64,000 bases of DNA from Clostridiales bacterium (GCA_015055625.1 SVHU01000004.1:85264-149263), one strand, 5' to 3'. Counted from the stretch's first letter, positions 26,024-35,426 are shown. The notes: a model not told the origin generated them from the sequence alone. Numbers and translations are program-made.

Positions 26024-27159
26024 TTTGCCCAAGCAGACGGCATATCTCTATTATCCTTAAACCACTGAGTATCTTTAAGTATTGTATTGTTGTTAGAACA
26101 ATTTACTGTCACGTTTCCCGCCTTACTTGTAACAACTATATTACCATTCAAAAGTCCGTGCTCTCCAGTATTCTTCCATCTTCCGTCCACCATTGCAATT
26201 TCAGCGTAAGTCGTAACGAAAACCTTGTCTGTATGCTTACTTATTCTATCAATATAAGCCTGAGTGGGGAAAGTGTTATGAAGATTTTGAACGCCTTGAG
26301 TAAGATATTGAACGTTACCTGCCGAACAACATACCACGCTGATTTTGGGTTTAATTACGTCAAGCAGAATGTCGTTAGAAGAAGTTTTACTTCCATGATG
26401 TCCTGCCTTATACAAATCAACCTCAGGAAGACTATTCTTGTTTACCAAAGAAGCTTCGCCGTCCTCTTCCAAATCGCCCGTAAATAAGAAGTTTTTATCT
26501 CCGTGCTTAAGCATAAAGCAAACTGAATAGTTATTCTCGTCTTCATGATCAATTTCGTAATAGTCGTGATATAAAAACTCCATTGTTATTCCCGGCGAAA
26601 GCTCGTATTCTCTTTTTGCTCCGTCTTGATTTTTATAACATTGTAAAGCTGTATAATGTACCGCTCCGTCTTTTTCAACTTCATTATCACGTTTTTCTAC
26701 GTATCTATTATAAGTCGCAGTCGTCTTGTCCGTACGCGCAAAATCTATGATAGTTTCGCATTTATAAAAATCAAAGATACTCGTATTAGCTTTTGTCGTT
26801 CCTGCAAATGCTGCAATATGATCAAGATCAGCGTGCGTTACGATAACGTATTCTAAAACACCGTCCGTACAATATTGATTAACGTAAGTCTTTATCGTAT
26901 CAAGACTATCCGCAGCAGATCCTGCATCCACCAATATATCAGTATCTCCTGCTTTAATATAAATACTATCGCCGTTATCTTTGTTTCCAAGATACATAAA
27001 ATGCATTGATAGTTCTCCAATAGCTACGTTGCTCTCGTCCTTATCTATAAACGAACGCATAAAGCTAAAGACAAATCCACCTATTGCGCTAATAATAAAC
27101 ACAAGAACACAAGCTATAATTTTGAGGACGATATGGTTGTTTCTTTCTTGCTTTGCCAT
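26020..27159 (-). CDS. ComEC/Rec2-like metallo-beta-lactamase hydrolase, membrane-anchored
   Basis: One N-terminal helix (about residues 12-34) anchors an extracytoplasmic metallo-beta-lactamase domain. Metal-binding motifs are visible: THADLDH, FLFTGDLEEDGE and KAGHHGSKTSS, as in the hydrolase part of ComEC-type DNA-uptake proteins. The channel part of ComEC is absent, so this is the stand-alone secreted form; substrates may be nucleic acids or teichoic-acid-like phosphodiesters. It overlaps the previous gene by 1 nt (TAATG) and closes an eight-gene operon. Confidence 0.85.
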   Translation of the reverse strand: MAKQERNNHIVLKIIACVLVFIISAIGGFVFSFMRSFIDKDESNVAIGELSMHFMYLGNKDNGDSIYIKAGDTDILVDAGSAADSLDTIKTYVNQYCTDGVLEYVIVTHADLDHIAAFAGTTKANTSIFDFYKCETIIDFARTDKTTATYNRYVEKRDNEVEKDGAVHYTALQCYKNQDGAKREYELSPGITMEFLYHDYYEIDHEDENNYSVCFMLKHGDKNFLFTGDLEEDGEASLVNKNSLPEVDLYKAGHHGSKTSSNDILLDVIKPKISVVCCSAGNVQYLTQGVQNLHNTFPTQAYIDRISKHTDKVFVTTYAEIAMVDGRWKNTGEHGLLNGNIVVTSKAGNVTVNCSNNNTILKDTQWFKDNRDMPSAWAN

Positions 27160-27641
27160 TATTCGTTACCTCCTATGATTATAGTCTTACGAAGTTTTAC
27201 ATTTTCGTATTTTTTCATACCGATTTTAACCAAGAAATTGTTGCCTGTATAATTTAATTCGTAAATAACACAGTACGTGCCGTCCTTAGAAAAATCTTCT
27301 ACAATCTCAACCTCTTCGGTTTCTAAATTTAGGTACTTGATAGTGTGTTTTACGTAAGAAGACACGTCGTTACCCCAAACTATAACCTTAGTTTCGTTTT
27401 CATCCGCTTCTAAATCGTAAGTTTCGCCACTGTTAAGATAAACTGTTGCGTCAGTCATAGCTTTACCGTTATTATAGAGCGTGAATTCATCTTTACTTCC
27501 TAGTAAATATACAGATCCAAACCCTAAAGCTAATCCCAATACGATGCAAAGAATAAGCGCAACGACGAAGCCTACGTTTTTGCGAGCAAACTTCTTCGTT
27601 TGTCTTTTTGCATATCTTTTAGTTGAATTTTGCCAAGCCAT
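27159..27641 (-). CDS. Membrane-anchored protein of unknown function
   Basis: 160 aa: a basic N-terminus (KRYAKRQTKKFARK), one helix at about 24-46, then a 110-residue extracytoplasmic beta-rich domain (TVYLNSGETYDLEADENETKV continues with an immunoglobulin-like rhythm). Stop and the next start share TAATG with the ComEC-like hydrolase, so the two are probably partners on the outer face of the membrane. No family recognised. Confidence 0.75.
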   Translation of the reverse strand: MAWQNSTKRYAKRQTKKFARKNVGFVVALILCIVLGLALGFGSVYLLGSKDEFTLYNNGKAMTDATVYLNSGETYDLEADENETKVIVWGNDVSSYVKHTIKYLNLETEEVEIVEDFSKDGTYCVIYELNYTGNNFLVKIGMKKYENVKLRKTIIIGGNE

Positions 27642-27644
27642 TAA

Positions 27645-28217
27645 TTATCCTCCTATTACATAAGTAACTAAGCCAACTCCCGCCGCGACCAATATAAACG
27701 CTATTACGGGAATATGCTTTTTGAAAATCAGTTTGTACACAACCATTATTACAGCAAGAATTGCCGTGATAATAATAGATAATAAGTCAAAACTCATAGA
27801 ATAGAAACTTTGAATTCCTATTGCCGTAACAACCATATAGGCACCTGCTGCTATTATCATTCCAACAACTATTGGTCTAATAGTTTTAAGCACGGTTTGA
27901 ACACCTTTATATTGAGCAAATCTTTTAAATACCGCGGCTATTAATAATATTATTATAAATGAAGGTAAAACTACGCCAAGCGTTGCGAGCAACGATCCCA
28001 ACACTCCACCTTGAGTCGATCCGATAAACGTTGCCATATTTATTGCAATAGGTCCAGGGGTAGACTCGGATATTGCAATATACTGCAAAAGCTGTTCTTC
28101 GGTAAGCCATCCGTTTGATACCACTTCTTGTTGAATTATTGGTATCATACTTGCTCCGCCACCAAAAGTAAATAAACCTATTTTGAAAAAGGTAAGAAAT
28201 AATTCCAGATAAATCAT
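27645..28217 (-). CDS. Chromate transporter family protein, ChrA half 2
   Basis: 190 aa with about six hydrophobic helices and the CHR-domain pattern GLFTFGGGASMIPI and STPGPIAINMATFIG. It is one half-size CHR domain; the other lies just upstream with a 4-nt ATGA overlap. Such short-chain pairs form a heterodimer. Chromate export is known for some members; the role here is inferred only. Confidence 0.88.
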   Translation of the reverse strand: MIYLELFLTFFKIGLFTFGGGASMIPIIQQEVVSNGWLTEEQLLQYIAISESTPGPIAINMATFIGSTQGGVLGSLLATLGVVLPSFIIILLIAAVFKRFAQYKGVQTVLKTIRPIVVGMIIAAGAYMVVTAIGIQSFYSMSFDLLSIIITAILAVIMVVYKLIFKKHIPVIAFILVAAGVGLVTYVIGG

Positions 28218-28870
28218 TGCTCATTACCTCCTTCAACTTCTTCTACATTTTCAGTATCCGACTGTAAGGATGCTTCCGTTTTTGTAGCAAACTTTTCTTG
28301 ACGATTTTTCTTTACTACTTCTAATATGTAAATAAACACACCAAGCACTGCTCCTGCTAAAATAAAGAACACAGTAGAAAAATCAACCGCAAAAAAGTTA
28401 ATTAGTAATATTCCTACAAGAGCAATAAAAAAGCAAATCAATGAGAATACATTTTTCTTAAATGACTTTAACATTTTTATGCCTTGTCTTAGAATAATAA
28501 GACCAACCGCGCATTTGATACCATTGAATGCGTACTGCACGTACGTCATACTCATAAACCAATCAAATACAAGCGATATCCCGAAAATTATCACAAAGGA
28601 CGGTATTACGCAAGCTATTGTCGCAACTGCCGAACCCAGCACTCCACATATTTTATATCCAACGTAAGTAGAACAGTTTATCGCAATAGGCCCAGGGGTG
28701 GACTCTGCTATGGTAACAATATCAGTAAGCTCGTCTTTTGTTATCCATTTCTTTTTGTTTACTACGTTTTCTTCTATTAGAGCTATCATTGCATAGCCCC
28801 CGCCAAACGTAAACAAACCTATTTTAAGATAGGTTAGAAATAAACTTAAAAGCGTTTTGAATTTTTGCAT
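28214..28870 (-). CDS. Chromate transporter family protein, ChrA half 1
   Basis: 218 aa CHR-domain protein with KIGLFTFGGGYAMIAL and STPGPIAINCSTYVGYK, a matched half to the next gene. The last 40 residues are charged and cytoplasmic. It starts 16 nt after rluA. The two halves differ enough that they look like an old duplication. Confidence 0.88.
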   Translation of the reverse strand: MQKFKTLLSLFLTYLKIGLFTFGGGYAMIALIEENVVNKKKWITKDELTDIVTIAESTPGPIAINCSTYVGYKICGVLGSAVATIACVIPSFVIIFGISLVFDWFMSMTYVQYAFNGIKCAVGLIILRQGIKMLKSFKKNVFSLICFFIALVGILLINFFAVDFSTVFFILAGAVLGVFIYILEVVKKNRQEKFATKTEASLQSDTENVEEVEGGNEQ

Positions 28871-28886
28871 TTTCTATTTCCTTATT

Positions 28887-29711
28887 TTAGTTTACAAAAT
28901 CTATAAAGGAGCGGTCTGACGTAAAAGTTTTACCGTCTAAATACGTACCAGTTCCTTGTAACGTTATTTGCTTTGATATAAGCAACTGCTTCTTTTGTCC
29001 GTACTGCTTGTTTATCTCGTCATTACCGTATTTATTATCTCCAAGCACTGGGTTTCCGATAAAAGCAAAGTGCGCTCTTATCTGGTGAGTTCTTCCCGTA
29101 ATAAGATTAATCTTAGCATACGATAAAGAACTGCTCTTTTGGATAATTTCGTAACCAGTAATAATTTCCTCGGAATTTCCCGTAGGCGATTTGGTTATTT
29201 TTACCGTGGACGTATACGCGTTTTTAGTCAAATGCGCTCTAAGTACAGTATTATCTGCCTTTGGACAGCCTACAAGCACCGCCTCGTAAATCTTAGTAGT
29301 TTTTCTTTCCTTTATCGCCTTAAGAAGAGCTTGCTCGGTTTTGTCGTTCTTAGCAAAAAGCATCAAACCGCAAGTATTCCTATCTAATCTGTGCAAGAAG
29401 CGATAATCACCTTTGCTTTTAAGGTAATTATAAAGCCCTTCGCTGTTTACTCCTTGCTCTTTGTCGGCTACAAGCAAATTTTCATCCTCGTATACTGTAA
29501 CGTAAATGGGAAAAGTTTTATCCTTTCTTTCGTATACGCATATTTCATCAAGAGAGGTTACGGTCATTTTTTTTTCACCTGTCTTTTTGCCATTGACCTT
29601 TATATCTTTATCCCTAAACAATCTGTTTACTTCGCTTGGTAAAATATCCGCGCAGTAATGGTCTAAAGCAAGAGATAAAGTCATTATTTCGTCAGTATAA
29701 AATTTTCTCAT
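28887..29711 (-). CDS. RluA-family pseudouridine synthase
   Basis: Converts specific uridines in rRNA or tRNA to pseudouridine. The catalytic motif HRLDRNTCGLMLFAK has the conserved Asp, and the second motif LITGRTHQIRAHFAFIG is intact. An N-terminal S4-like segment (VNRLFRDKDIKVNGKK) is present. 274 aa. Start shares TAATG with the sufBD stop. Target position unknown. Confidence 0.92.
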   Translation of the reverse strand: MRKFYTDEIMTLSLALDHYCADILPSEVNRLFRDKDIKVNGKKTGEKKMTVTSLDEICVYERKDKTFPIYVTVYEDENLLVADKEQGVNSEGLYNYLKSKGDYRFLHRLDRNTCGLMLFAKNDKTEQALLKAIKERKTTKIYEAVLVGCPKADNTVLRAHLTKNAYTSTVKITKSPTGNSEEIITGYEIIQKSSSLSYAKINLITGRTHQIRAHFAFIGNPVLGDNKYGNDEINKQYGQKKQLLISKQITLQGTGTYLDGKTFTSDRSFIDFVN

Positions 29712-30628
29712 TATTTCAAAAATCCGTTTATAATTTGTTCTTCAGCTTGCTTTTCGGTTAGTCCCAACGTCATAAGCTTAATAAGCTGATCGCCTGCAAT
29801 TTTACCAATTGCCGCCTCATGTATAAGGCTTGCATTAATATCGTTTGCCTCAAGCATAGGAACTGCAGTTACCTTAGCATCATCCATTATAATAGCGTCA
29901 CATTCGGTATGTCCTGTACATTCGTTGTTTCCTCTGATATTCGATTTATACAACTGAACAGATTTATCTTTAGCAACCGATCTTGATACAACGTCCGCTC
30001 CGCAATCTTTTCCGTCCAAGTCTACGGTAAAATCGGTTTCTGCATACTGATCGCCGTGAGTCATAATGTTTTCCTTGATAACAAGCTTAGCACCGTCTTT
30101 AAGTACTGCTGAAGTTTTTCTAACGGTATCGTCAATACCCTTAATTTGAGTAGTTGCCATTTCCATATACGACCCCTCGTCCATCTCGATAATGGTGGTG
30201 GGGTTCATAACGTTTTTACCCGCTCCGTCGTTTGCACCGTAATGCTTTTCTACGTATTTTACTCTTGCATTTTTAGCAAGGTGAAAAGCGTGTATTCCAT
30301 CATGTCCGCTATCCTGATCGCCACAGTTATGAATTCCGCACCCTGCGATTATAACAACGTCCGCATTTTCACCAATATAAAAATCGTTATACACAAGATC
30401 TTTAAGTCCTGATTTAGCAATAATTACAGGGATATGCACGCTCTCTTTTTTTGTGCCGGGCTTTATAATAATATCAATACCGGGTTTATCGGTTTTTGTT
30501 ACGATATCAATATTTGCAGTGGTTTTTCTCTCCGCTCCTGCTCCATCCGCGCGCAAATTGTACGCGCCCTCTGGTGTTTCGTGTAAATCAGCTATTTCTT
30601 TAAGGAGTTGTTTTTGTATTGCGTCCAT
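29711..30628 (-). CDS. SufB/SufD-type Fe-S assembly scaffold protein, short form
   Basis: Beta-helix scaffold on which Fe-S clusters are built, partner of the SufC ATPase. 305 aa is much shorter than classical SufB (about 470). Family segments are IIAGCGIHNCGDQDSGHDGIH and HGDQYAETDFTVDLDGK, and the C-terminal core has SNIRGNNECTGHTECDAIIM, MLEANDINASLIHEAAIGKI. Stop and start overlap by 1 nt with neighbours. With only SufC beside it, this is the minimal two-gene type of system. Confidence 0.9.
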   Translation of the reverse strand: MDAIQKQLLKEIADLHETPEGAYNLRADGAGAERKTTANIDIVTKTDKPGIDIIIKPGTKKESVHIPVIIAKSGLKDLVYNDFYIGENADVVIIAGCGIHNCGDQDSGHDGIHAFHLAKNARVKYVEKHYGANDGAGKNVMNPTTIIEMDEGSYMEMATTQIKGIDDTVRKTSAVLKDGAKLVIKENIMTHGDQYAETDFTVDLDGKDCGADVVSRSVAKDKSVQLYKSNIRGNNECTGHTECDAIIMDDAKVTAVPMLEANDINASLIHEAAIGKIAGDQLIKLMTLGLTEKQAEEQIINGFLK

Positions 30629-31356
30629 TAGTTATTGCCCTCCATTTTGGAAGTAAGAACTGAACAAGCGCCTGCGGACTTGTAAAGGTCAGGAAGCACT
30701 TCGTTCTTTGTTCCCACATTTTTAAGATTGCCGTTTGCTATTACTACAATTTTGTCGGCAATATTAAGTATACGCTCTTGGTGGGAAATAATAAGAATAT
30801 TTCCGTTTATCTTAGTATGCATTTTTTCAAACACGGATATAAGGTTACCAAAGCTCCATAAATCTATTCCAGCCTCAGGCTCGTCAAAAATGGAAAGCTT
30901 GGTGCCTCTTGCCATAATCATCGCAATTTCTATACGCTTAAGCTCACCGCCCGAAAGCGATGCGTTTACCTCTCTGTTTACGTAATCTCTTGCGCACAAA
31001 CCAACCTCAGAAAGATAAGTACATACGTCACTAATTTTAATAGGCTTTCCAGCTGCAAGCGTAATAAGGTCTTTTACAGTAATTCCCTTAAAGCGTACCG
31101 GTTGCTGAAACGCAAAACTTACGCCCTTGTTAGCGCGCTCTGTAATACTCAAATTCGTTATATCCTCACCGTCAAGCAAAATTTGTCCGCTTGTCGGCTG
31201 TATTATACCTGCAATAATTTTTGCTAAAGTGGATTTTCCTCCACCATTAGGTCCTGTAATAGCAACAAATCTATCGTCAATTATTAAGGACACATCTGAT
31301 ATTATTTCTTTACCGTCCTCCGGCGCTTTGTAAACTATATTCTTAAGTTCTAACAT
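30628..31356 (-). CDS. sufC: Fe-S assembly ATPase SufC
   Basis: ABC-type ATPase with Walker A GPNGGGKST (about residues 35-43), signature LSGGELKRIEIA, Walker B IFDEPEAGID (the SufC-typical form) and H-loop SHQ. 242 aa. It powers the SufBD scaffold and works in the cytoplasm, not with a membrane exporter. It begins 12 nt after trmB. Confidence 0.93.
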   Translation of the reverse strand: MLELKNIVYKAPEDGKEIISDVSLIIDDRFVAITGPNGGGKSTLAKIIAGIIQPTSGQILLDGEDITNLSITERANKGVSFAFQQPVRFKGITVKDLITLAAGKPIKISDVCTYLSEVGLCARDYVNREVNASLSGGELKRIEIAMIMARGTKLSIFDEPEAGIDLWSFGNLISVFEKMHTKINGNILIISHQERILNIADKIVVIANGNLKNVGTKNEVLPDLYKSAGACSVLTSKMEGNN

Positions 31357-31368
31357 ACTAGCTCCTTC

Positions 31369-32052
31369 TTAGTACTGTGCTTCTAATCTGTAAATAGGTA
31401 AACCTTGTGATACAAATTTTTGTTCATACTCCGTTATGATATTACCCTCAAAATTGCTCTTATGTAAATCAAGCGAAACGTTTTTAAGGGTAAAGCCTGC
31501 ACGAGATAAATTCTCAATGGAAAACTCAAAAAGCTTTTGATTGTCTGTTTTTTGGTGAATTTCACAGCCTTTCTTGAGAACTTTTTTATAAACATCTAAA
31601 AATGCAGGCGCTGTAAGTCTACGGTTAGCATACGTATTTTTAGGATATGGGCAAGAGAAGTTGAGAAAAATTCTATCAAAAACCGCGTCTTCAAAATACG
31701 TAGTAAGATGTTCAGCTCTACAATTAATAAACTTCAGGTTGGGAATTTGAAGATCTTCCGCTTTCTCCATCCCCACAATTATAACGTTGCTTATTACCTC
31801 TAACGCTAAAATATTGATATTGGGATTTTGCTGAGCGAACTGAACGGCAAAACCGCCCTTTCCGCATCCGATTTCCAAATATACGGGATTATCGTTTCCG
31901 AAAACCTGTCTAAGATCAAACTTTTTGATTTCTTCTTTTTTTATTTCATTGCCCGTATATTTACCATCAAAAAAACCTATTTCGTTAAGTAGTAAATAAT
32001 CGGGGTGCTGAGTCATTCTCGTTTCGAGATTGCTCTTTTTTCTCATTCTCAT
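31369..32052 (-). CDS. trmB: tRNA (guanine-N7-)-methyltransferase
   Basis: SAM-dependent enzyme that makes m7G46 in tRNA. SAM-site YLEIGCGKGGFAVQFA, then LALEV, NCRAEHL and FLNFSCPYPKNTYANRRL (the TrmB signature region, usually FPDPWPKxRH). 227 aa. The ATG at 32052 follows AGGAG by about 10 nt. First gene of the operon that runs to 26020. Confidence 0.93.
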   Translation of the reverse strand: MRMRKKSNLETRMTQHPDYLLLNEIGFFDGKYTGNEIKKEEIKKFDLRQVFGNDNPVYLEIGCGKGGFAVQFAQQNPNINILALEVISNVIIVGMEKAEDLQIPNLKFINCRAEHLTTYFEDAVFDRIFLNFSCPYPKNTYANRRLTAPAFLDVYKKVLKKGCEIHQKTDNQKLFEFSIENLSRAGFTLKNVSLDLHKSNFEGNIITEYEQKFVSQGLPIYRLEAQY

Positions 32053-32200
32053 AGTTGTACTTCTCCTATTGCTTTATCTGTTACAAGCTCGAACGGAATA
32101 TTTCCATTTGTTGCTCGATATAATTTTACGTTTGTGTAATTTAACTTTCACGTAACATTAATTAGCACCATACATACTTATTCATTATATATTTTAACAT

Positions 32201-32229
32201 AAATAGTTGTTATTGGCAAGAAAATCAAC
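32201..32229 (-). promoter_or_regulatory. Promoter of the trmB-suf-rluA-chrA operon
   Basis: Minus strand TTGCCA (32229-32224), 17 nt, TAAAAT (32206-32201). The leader before trmB would be about 140 nt; no known riboswitch seen in it. Confidence 0.6.
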
Positions 32230-32250
32230 GCTCTTTAGGCGTTTATTTGG

Positions 32251-32279
32251 TAGACAAATTTTTTTTATTGCGTTATAAT
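32251..32279 (+). promoter_or_regulatory. Promoter of hpt
   Basis: TAGACA (32251-32256), 17 nt, TATAAT (32274-32279), 30 nt before the start codon and 22 nt from the divergent trmB -35 box. Confidence 0.75.
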
Positions 32280-32308
32280 ATAAAAACTAACTTTACGAGG
32301 TAACACTT

Positions 32309-32854
32309 ATGAAAACAATTAAACCCGATTTTGAAAGAATACTTATCAGCAAAGAACAACTTGACAAAAGAATTAAGGAACTTGCTTCTCAAATCGATAT
32401 TGATTACGCAGGCAAAAAGCCCTTGTTTATTTGTATTTTAAAAGGTAGTATTATGTTCTTTACCGACCTTTTAAGGGCTATTACCATTGACTGCTCTATG
32501 GACTTTATGTCACTTTCTTCTTACCGTAACAACACAACAAGTGGAGAAGTTAAGATGATTAAGGACCTTGACGAACCAATCGTTGGTAAGGACGTTATTA
32601 TTGTTGAGGATATCATTGACAGCGGAAAAACACTTTCTTACCTTAAGCGCTTACTTGCTTCACGCAACCCCAACTCCATAAAAATCATTACTATGCTTGA
32701 CAAACCCGACAGACGAGTTGTAGAACTTCAACCAGACTACACCGGATTTGTTATAGAAGACGAGTTTGTTGTTGGATACGGTCTTGATTACGCTCAGGAT
32801 TATAGACACTATCCCGACATTTATATTCTTTCTCGTTCGGTTTATGAAAAATAA
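32309..32854 (+). CDS. hpt: Hypoxanthine phosphoribosyltransferase
   Basis: Purine salvage: hypoxanthine or guanine plus PRPP to IMP or GMP. The PRPP-binding motif VIIVEDIIDSGKTL is intact, with the flexible loop MSLSSYRNNTTSGEV and the C-terminal VGYGLDYAQDYRHYP typical of bacterial HPRT. 181 aa. Single gene between a good promoter and terminator. Confidence 0.95.
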   Translation: MKTIKPDFERILISKEQLDKRIKELASQIDIDYAGKKPLFICILKGSIMFFTDLLRAITIDCSMDFMSLSSYRNNTTSGEVKMIKDLDEPIVGKDVIIVEDIIDSGKTLSYLKRLLASRNPNSIKIITMLDKPDRRVVELQPDYTGFVIEDEFVVGYGLDYAQDYRHYPDIYILSRSVYEK

Positions 32855-32868
32855 TTACATATGCGCTA

Positions 32869-32905
32869 AAAACGCCCAACCATTTTTATGGTTAGGCGTT
32901 TTTTG
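32869..32905. terminator. Bidirectional terminator after hpt
   Basis: AAAAACGCCCAACCAT / ATGGTTAGGCGTTTTT, 16-bp stem with one mismatch and a 4-nt loop. Confidence 0.9.
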
Positions 32906-32908
32906 ATC

Positions 32909-33832
32909 TTATTCCGTTTTTTCCTGTTGTATCGGTTCGCTCTTTTTTTTGTTTTTCAAGTTGGAAATAAATATACCTGCGCAAATAAGCAAGAATGCTA
33001 TGGGGTATTGCCATTTTAGGATGTCTTCACCTAACAACAACCAACCCATTATACACGAAAAGATGGGGACAGAAAACTTGATAATGAATAACTTTGAAAG
33101 GTTGCCCTTGCGTAAAATCGAATACCACAACGTATAGCTGAAAATTGAAGCAAAACAAATATAAGCTATTATCCACAAATCAATATTAAAGCCAATCGTT
33201 ACTTTTCCTCCCATAACAAGACCTGCAACTAAAAGTACTACACCACCAAACAATTGCGAAAACGACGTAACTATCATTGGATCTGAAGAAGGGGCGATCT
33301 TTTTGCTGACAATATCTCCAAACACCAAGCAAAACGATGCTACAATCGTCATTGCGTCACCTATCTTGAACGCCAAAAATCCTGTTGATGAAAAACTTGT
33401 AGCTACAACTCCAGTAAAACCAAGAAGCACGCCTACCAGCTTTTTCCAATTAAACTTATCGTCTTTGAAAAACAACCAAGAAAAGCAAACGAAAAACAAC
33501 GCGCCAACTTGTTTTAGTATAGAGGTTTTGGACGAATCGGTAAATTGCAGTCCTACGTACAAAAATCCGTAATGCATTATTATCGAAAATAGCCCGATAA
33601 GTCCTATCGGTAATAAATTAGGCTTGAGCGTTTGAAATGATTTACGGCGAGTTATTAATGCAAAAACACACAACACTCCTCCGCTTATGGCAAATCTTAT
33701 TCCTGCAAACAGTAACGTATCAGCTACTGTCTTAATCTGGTACGCTTTGTATCCAAGTTTTATCAGAGGATACAACGATCCCCATAAGAACATAACAACT
33801 AAAACCGATAGCACGGTTTTTACTTTACCCAT
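32909..33832 (-). CDS. EamA/DMT superfamily transporter
   Basis: 307 aa with ten hydrophobic helices arranged as two EamA repeats, each with a family-typical GLFSIIMHYGFLYVGL or SIFSYTLWYSILRKGN segment. The C-terminus is charged and cytoplasmic. The family exports or imports small metabolites or amino acids; substrate unknown. Starts without a clear strong ribosome binding site. Confidence 0.9.
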   Translation of the reverse strand: MGKVKTVLSVLVVMFLWGSLYPLIKLGYKAYQIKTVADTLLFAGIRFAISGGVLCVFALITRRKSFQTLKPNLLPIGLIGLFSIIMHYGFLYVGLQFTDSSKTSILKQVGALFFVCFSWLFFKDDKFNWKKLVGVLLGFTGVVATSFSSTGFLAFKIGDAMTIVASFCLVFGDIVSKKIAPSSDPMIVTSFSQLFGGVVLLVAGLVMGGKVTIGFNIDLWIIAYICFASIFSYTLWYSILRKGNLSKLFIIKFSVPIFSCIMGWLLLGEDILKWQYPIAFLLICAGIFISNLKNKKKSEPIQQEKTE

Positions 33833-33976
33833 TGTTTTTTACACCTTTACTTCTTCTTTTTTCGCTGATTTTTAAGCGCGAAAATCAATATAAAGTATAT
33901 TATAGTAAGGATATTTTGTCAATAGCAAAAACGCTACAACTTGAATAAAACGATACAAAAACATTACATTTCAGAT

Positions 33977-34010
33977 AAAAAAACAAGCATTAATTTGCTT
34001 GTTTTTTTCG
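33977..34010. terminator. Terminator after the hydrogenase gene
   Basis: AAAAACAAGCA / TGCTTGTTTTT arms around TTAAT with long A and T tracts. Confidence 0.8.
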
Positions 34011-35426
34011 TTATATTTTTTCAATTGCTTCGCCTATTGTTTTGTATGCTTGCGTTGCGTCTTTTAGGATATCAATCTTGTTTTTAAGATTGTGCGTAAG
34101 ATTTCCCGCGCCACCTATGCAACCGTCCACACACGCCATACCCTCGATAAAGTTGACGTCCAAAAGACCTTTTTGCATTCTAAGTAGCGCAATTTTGCAC
34201 TCTTCTATTCCGTTACAGGGCAACGGCTTTAACGTTACATCAAGCCCTTGTTCTTTAATTGCCTGAGCTATTGCGTCCGTTACCCCTCCACTATGCGCAA
34301 AATTTCTACCAAAAGCAGATGCATCAGTAAGTTTTACCGCCTCTAAAGTCGTTATATCCATATCTTTACTGTGGAAAAGCGCCTGAAGCTCTTCAAACGT
34401 TATTACAATATCAATATACGGCTCTTTATAAAGCTTGATCTCTGCTTTTTTAGAGGTACAAGGTCCAATAAACACAACCTTAGCCTTATCGTCTTTTTCC
34501 TTAATAAGCTTTCCAATCATCGCAGCAGGCGTTAGAGTTTCGGAAATGTACTTAGCCATTTGGGGGAAATTGATTTTTACGAAACGAACAAAGGACGGAC
34601 AGCAAGAGGATAATAAAATTCCCTTTTCAGCGAGTTCCTTTGCTTCCTGCTTTGCAACCAAATCCGCGCCAAGAGCAACTTCTTTTATGTCGTAAAATCC
34701 AAGTTCTTTAATTCCGCTGAAAACCTGACCGGGCTGAGCATACTTGAACTGACTTGCAATAGAAGGGGCAACAACAGCATAAACATGATAATTTTCATTG
34801 TTGTTTGAATTTTTAATAAGACGTACAACGTCTAGGATAAATGATTTATCCGCAATAGCTCCGTACGGACACTGGTATTCGCACGCACCACATTCATTGC
34901 ATTTGTCATAGTTGATAGAAGCCGCGTTTGTTTCTTTATCGGGCGAAATTGCTTTGAGCTTACATGCGTTTTCGCAAGGACGCTTATAGTCGGTTATCGC
35001 GCTGAAGGGACAGTTCTTTGCGCACAAACCACAGTTAATACACTTGCTTTTGTCAATATGAGCCTTTTGTTCACTATCGATTAAAATTGCATTTTTAGCG
35101 CAAGAATCCACACAACGGTGAGCAAGACAGCCTCTGCACGAATCGGTTACCTGATATCCGCCCTGAGGACATTCGTCGCAAGCAATTTCCATAACTTCGA
35201 TAATATTGGGATTGTCAAGATTTCCACCCATTGCCATTTTTTCGTTTTCGGCAAGAATTGCGCGCTCTTTATACACGCAACACCTACTGACGGGAGTTTT
35301 ACCGGGAATAATCTTTTTGGGAATATCTGGCAAATCCTTTGCAAGAGTGTCGTTCCATTCGCTACGAGCTACTTCTCGTAAAACCTTATTACGTAAATGC
35401 TGAACTTTTGTATCGAATTTTCTCAT
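34011..35426 (-). CDS. [FeFe] hydrogenase, group B type
   Basis: Iron-only hydrogenase exchanging electrons between ferredoxin and H2. The N-terminal half has Cys-rich 4Fe-4S sites, including CINCGLCAKNCP and CNECGACEYQCP. The H-cluster motifs follow: LSSCCPSF, FIGPCTSKKAE and EGMACVDGCIGG, supplying the bridging cysteines. The start segment with PVSRCCVYKERAI is typical of group B enzymes. 471 aa. Monocistronic. The maturases HydE, HydF and HydG are not in this window. Probably used to dispose of fermentation electrons, which indicates an anaerobe. Confidence 0.92.
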   Translation of the reverse strand: MRKFDTKVQHLRNKVLREVARSEWNDTLAKDLPDIPKKIIPGKTPVSRCCVYKERAILAENEKMAMGGNLDNPNIIEVMEIACDECPQGGYQVTDSCRGCLAHRCVDSCAKNAILIDSEQKAHIDKSKCINCGLCAKNCPFSAITDYKRPCENACKLKAISPDKETNAASINYDKCNECGACEYQCPYGAIADKSFILDVVRLIKNSNNNENYHVYAVVAPSIASQFKYAQPGQVFSGIKELGFYDIKEVALGADLVAKQEAKELAEKGILLSSCCPSFVRFVKINFPQMAKYISETLTPAAMIGKLIKEKDDKAKVVFIGPCTSKKAEIKLYKEPYIDIVITFEELQALFHSKDMDITTLEAVKLTDASAFGRNFAHSGGVTDAIAQAIKEQGLDVTLKPLPCNGIEECKIALLRMQKGLLDVNFIEGMACVDGCIGGAGNLTHNLKNKIDILKDATQAYKTIGEAIEKI

